From contig NC_134441.1 of the NCBI RefSeq assembly GCF_030867145.1, forward strand, positions 6,822,992 through 6,886,991: a DNA stretch of 64,000 bases. Reading direction: 5' to 3'. Both the position numbers and the translations under genes were made by a program. Below the pieces are notes generated by a model. That model made no database searches and was not told the origin of the DNA. It was given only the letters and a program-made list of their open reading frames with translations. Below, piece after piece: positions 59,764 through 64,000 of this stretch (positions within the stretch are counted from its first letter, which is position 1; every line of letters begins with the position of its first letter). This DNA comes from Opisthocomus hoazin. Lineage: Eukaryota > Chordata > Aves > Opisthocomiformes > Opisthocomidae.

Positions 59764-60010
59764 GGCCTCAAGTAGTGTCAGAGGAGGTTTAGATTGGATA
59801 TTGGGAAAGATTTCTTTACTGAAAGAGTTGTGAAGCCTTGGACCAGGCTGCCCAGGGCGGTGGTGGAGTCCCCATCCATGGAGGGGTTCAAAAAACGTGT
59901 AGATATTGCACTTCGGGACATGGTTTAGCAGGCATGGGGGTGATGGGTTGATGGTTGGACTTTATGATCTTAGAGGTCTTTTCCAATCTTAATGATTCTG
60001 TGATTCTATT
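59764..60010 (+). mobile_element. CR1 LINE 3' fragment (older subfamily)
   Basis: Begins GGCCTCAAGTAGTGTCAGAG, carries GACCAGGCTGCCCAGGG and GGGTTCAAAAAACGTGTAGA, and ends AATGATTCTGTGATTCTATT. This 3' end (TTGGACTTTATGATCTTAGA) differs from the CR1 copies at 23 and 44 kb, so it is a different CR1 subfamily and an independent insertion. Confidence 0.92.
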
Positions 60011-60164
60011 GCACGTTTCCCTGTAGGCCTGTGTCCATCTGTTCCCTTCAAGACTTTAGGCTGGAGTCCTGAAAAGGGCTGAGTCAGCAGGTAGCGGGAG
60101 CATGCCTTAAAGCCTTAAATTACATGTTAATGTGCTGATGGAGAATCATCTTATGGCCTGAAGT

Positions 60165-60235
60165 ACAGGATGGGGAGCCAGGAGACCTGGAGTATTTTCC
60201 TGGCTTCTCCACTGACTTTCTTCAATAGTTTTTTA
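60165..60235 (+). mobile_element. Possible ancient tRNA-SINE relic
   Basis: GGGGAGCCAGGAGACCTGG followed by TCCTGGCTTCTCCACTGACT resembles the core of MIR/CORE-type SINEs in sense orientation. Short and diverged; may be chance. Confidence 0.35.
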
Positions 60236-60556
60236 ATGCTTTGTCTTGGATTCTTTTGAATGGGGAGACCAGAATATATACTTTTAGGATTACGTCATTA
60301 ATGAATCTGGAGGCTGTTAAAGAGAGGGTGTAAGGGGAGGAATGAGCCCTACAATAAAGGGAATAGCCAGCACAAACCAAACATCCTGCAAATGCAAGCC
60401 CAGATTTGTTGTTAGGCAACTGTTGTTGCAGTTTTCTTTGAGACTTGGGGAAAAAATGTGTCCAAATCTTGGTCACAGCAGCAGAGGAGTGGGTTTACTT
60501 TAAACTTTTCCGTATTAAATTTTTTTGTGGCTTGTAATGATGCTGCAATAAATCTG

Positions 60557-60572
60557 TGTGTGTGTGTGTGCA
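60557..60572. repeat. TG microsatellite
   Basis: Short (TG)n tract of about eight repeats. Confidence 0.8.
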
Positions 60573-63570
60573 TTTGGCTCCTATCTGATACTGTGTTTTC
60601 TTCTTTAAATGCTCTCGAGTGAGCCTGTTGCTGAACCATCAGTGCTGTCATTGGAGAGCAGTGATAGTTTTCTTGGATACTGATACAGTAAAACTAAAGT
60701 CTTGGAGCTAAGGAGAGAGATTTCAGGAGAAGCCAGGAAAGAATAAATGAGGGACTCGTGTGGCTGTTGTGCTGTGGCATGAAAGAGGGGGTGTAAAACT
60801 TTCTGTGCTGCTTTATCAGTCCTCTAGACCAGTCCAGTGCTACTGCTTGTCTGGTCTCACAAGAACTGACCCACGTGGTGTGGACGGATGCCTCTGCCAG
60901 ATGATGCCCAAACCTCTCTGGTGCTGTAGCTCCCTGTTGTCCCCCCTGACCCATCTCGATAGGAGACAGAAAGCTGAGAGCCCTTTTCTGTACTGGGTGG
61001 CTTCCTGGGACACTGCTGGGCACACTGGGCTCCTGAAGTTTCCCCATCGTACCTGGGCTGCTGCTTCTTGTGGAAGTACTAAAATATGCCGGTGTTCAAA
61101 TTCCACTGGCTTCTGCTTTTCCTGACATCGTGACTTCGTCTGAATAGTTTCTCTTAAGGACCTCAATAAACAAGACCTCTGGGTATGGAAGGTTTTATTT
61201 CTGGGGCGATGCAAACACTGTGAAAGCTTTGCTGTCTGAATGTGTAACTATTTTGCCGTGGGTGGTAATATGACCTGCAGGAAAAGTGGACTGTGGTTGC
61301 TAGTACACACTGCAGCGTTGTCTCCTGAAGCCCGTAGGATTGCTGCTGTTCTGATCTTATGGAGAATTCCTCCAGGATTTGCTTCCACAGGTGGAATGAG
61401 ACTAGCAGGAGATTTCTGAATGAAATTTCTATGCCCTGAGCACAAAAACGTGCGCGCCCTGAGTCGTTTTCCTTGGCAAAAGTGTGGGGTTGTGTTCGTA
61501 CAGGCTTGTTAAAATGCCTTTTTGCTAGTCAAACCTGCCTCTGCGGAGCAAGGGGCTCTTAGGCGACCTTATCCTCCCTCACCAAGTTTTCTTTGGTTCT
61601 GTAGTGAATGGTGGGCTGGTTTCTGTGGTTTTTTCATTAGTTTTGCCTGACTCCAAAAGTCTCTAAGCTTTTGGGGAACGAAAGCAAACCTGCTTGCAGT
61701 TGCCTGTTGGAGTCTTGGGGCTCCTGGGTAGTCTGACTCAGCAAGGCTTTGCCAAGAGTGAAAGTTACGCCTAGTGTATTTACTACAACCTAAATTAGTA
61801 CCTCCCTGACTAATCTTGGTATCAGTTAAGGTAACCTGGAAGTCTGTTGTGAACCACCTCCTCCTCCCCTACAGCTGCTCACGAACCAGGAGGTCTCCCA
61901 GTGCTGTGACTCTCTGAAAGGCTCTGGCATCTTGCGGTGCTCCATCTGCTTTATTAATTAACACCTCGGGGAGCACCGCTCTTGGCTGGTAACTATTACA
62001 TCCTGCCTGTGAATGGCTTCCCAAACTGTTGTGTCTTTTGGCTGAAGTCCTTCAGTAAAATGACTTGAGAGCTTTGGTTTGAATAGAAAGCAGCCCTGGA
62101 AACGGGCGTTGCACAGCTTTTAGCTATTCCTTGGCCTCTGGTCATGAAAGACCCCTCTTCACCCGAGCGCAGAGCTGACCGCTGGCCGTTGTTTGCTTTG
62201 GCACAAGAGGGATGAGCGAAACATGCTGACCTGCTGGTTACGCGCTCTTTGTTGATCCTTTGCTCTTGTAAAACATTCTTATTTAGTTTACTGTTGAGCT
62301 TTCTGGAGTATCGTAAGCCAAAACTGTAACCTAGAGGGGAATTTGGCGTATTCTGTTAATCACACTGACATGTGCTCTGAGCTCTTGAGAGCTCGAGATC
62401 TTTCAGCCGTGACTGTAAGGCTACTCACTGCACGTTATCTGCCTTTGCCTTCTCGGATCTCCTTCCTGTGGCTGTGTGCCGCGCAGCAAGACCATCCCGA
62501 CGCTTCAGGCGGTCCCAGCAGCGTGTGAACAGAGCACTGCGTTCTTGCGCGCCATGGGAAAGCTGCAGTGACTTCTTTTGAAACCTGACTGTGTAGCTTT
62601 CAGCTAAGTCAGGGCCCTGCTACCCCTCATCGTAGTTTTTGGAGAGAGATTGTTTCAGTCCAGCTTAGTTTTTGATGAATATTTGCTGAGGCTTTTAAAG
62701 TCCAATTTATGCAGTAGCAAGAAATAATAGCTGTGTAAAATGAAGTAGGTCAAAACGGGTGCTTAAAGATGATTAAAACTGAAAAAGCAGTTTTTTTCTG
62801 AAAACTACTAGGCATGTGGTTCTGCTAGACTTGAAGTCTGACACCCCTCCTCTGGTATTCTTGCTGATAACTAACACATGTTATTCTCCTCTGTTATGAT
62901 CTGACTAAGGGGGATACTCTCATTTTTGCATACTGTTCGTGGCAATTGCTCTGCCCGTGTGTTTATACTCTGGGCTAAAAACCATCTTGTATCCATGAAA
63001 AACGTTGTGAGAGGTTTCTTTTGAAATCAGCGCTGGTAGGTATTGAAGTCAGGCATGTCAGACTAGTATGAATGTGTCTTGACTCGGGCAGCTTTTATTT
63101 TTAAAGAACCCATGTGTCCTGCCCCGTTGACTGCATTTGCTTTGGGAAATCCCCTTTGTTTGCTGCGAGGGGAGCAGCCTTGTGACAGCAGTGGTACTTC
63201 CTTCCTTCCTCCCTTCCCCTCCGACTCTCTCTGACGTGGGGCAGGACTTTATTTCTTTCTCAGCCTCACCTCCTGACCTGCGAAGAATTGAAAAATACGT
63301 TATTTCCATAGCAGTATTTCTCCGAATGCCTGATGAAAATTTACAGATCTCAGTCTTGTGAAACCAATCTGAAAGTACGTGGCTTCTTGAAACCAAATGT
63401 TTCTTTTCCAAGAATTTTTTGCCATATATTCCCACCCCACAGTCCGATTTAGTTGGACCTGTTGTAAAGACTCCCCTTACTTTTCCCATTTCCTCCCCTG
63501 ATGTCCAATGCTAGACTTTTAATCCCTATGCTTTCTATTTCATTTGTCTATTCCTTAGGCAAATGCCTTT
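60573..63570. other. Unique DNA, no gene recognised
   Basis: Ordinary unique sequence with short frames only. A 124-codon - strand frame near 60840-61214 and a 143-codon - strand frame near 63058-63489 have no recognisable domains and no convincing splice context. Confidence 0.5.
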
Positions 63571-63624
63571 CATCCCCAGGTCTCAAAGCGCTTCAGCAGG
63601 AAGCTCTTGATCACCAGCCCTGTT

Positions 63625-63740
63625 TAACACAAGGGGAAACTGAGGTACAGCCCTGGAAGTGACCTGCCTAAGGTCACACAGGAGGTCAGTGTCAGAGCTG
63701 AGGTTTTAACCGATGTCTCTTGAATTTCAGGCTCATTGCC
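63625..63740 (-). mobile_element. MIR/CORE-SINE-like relic, antisense
   Basis: AGGGGAAACTGAGGTACAG, then CTGCCTAAGGTCACACAGG and GTCAGAGCTGAGGTTTTAAC, is the reverse complement of the well-known MIR core (tRNA-derived SINE). MIR-like copies are old and sparse in birds, so this is probably an ancient amniote insertion. Confidence 0.7.
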
Positions 63741-64000
63741 TGGGATTTCTGATACATTTCCTCATGAAGCAGCTTGAAAGGCTGGTTAATGTGTTTTTGC
63801 TCTGTCTGCATACGAGTATGTGATCTTCTGGTCGTTTTTTAGGGATAGCCAAGACCTAGCAAAAATACTGGAGGATTTTAGCTTCTGGATATCTGGATTT
63901 GGAGCCAAGTCCTTCCCCCTTCTCCCTCGCCTTTGGTGGTTGCCAGGAAATGATGGAGCTTTAAAGGGCTGGGGAGCTTTTTCCCACTGCGCTTTGGCAT

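Overview
The window is vertebrate nuclear DNA, almost certainly from a bird. It carries CR1 LINE fragments with the avian-type 3' end (ATTCTGTG-like octamers), a compact intron-exon gene orthologous to vertebrate ENTPD4, a CpG-island promoter, and large GC-rich minisatellites of the kind common on avian microchromosomes. There are no bacterial-style genes. Most long open frames here are by-products of tandem repeats.

Layout. (1) 1-21928 is one huge minisatellite with a 20-bp unit (CCCCCAGGACCCGAACAGAG and variants). In 1-16186 it is organised into near-identical higher-order repeats of about 3.24 kb. A scrambled segment and a partial sixth copy follow, and the last 2.6 kb, nearest the gene, is a diverged variant. 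(2) 21929-23040 is a CpG-rich promoter region with six regularly spaced GCCACGCC boxes and a non-coding first exon ending at 22813. (3) 22814-24503 is intron 1, holding three CR1 pieces. (4) 24504-31341 carries the complete ENTPD4 coding sequence in 12 coding exons, encoding 616 residues; the 3' UTR follows. (5) 32861-43858 is a second, unrelated minisatellite with a 69-bp G/purine-rich unit, itself nested into larger repeats. (6) 44679-45241 is a diverged duplicate of the CR1 plus flanking sequence found in intron 1. (7) 45242-64000 is mostly unique DNA with no gene I can recognise, one further CR1, two possible old SINE relics, and a weak candidate CpG-rich first exon near 54.4-54.56 kb.

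Functionally there is one confident gene: ENTPD4, a Golgi/lysosomal nucleoside diphosphatase. It lies between two independent giant tandem arrays whose G-rich strands face outward, so transcription running out of the gene region in either direction would make G-rich RNA. Within the gene, the most useful observations are a tandem upstream ORF pair before the start codon and an internal splice donor at the end of exon 8. That donor would remove exactly the eight-residue segment known to vary between mammalian ENTPD4 isoforms.
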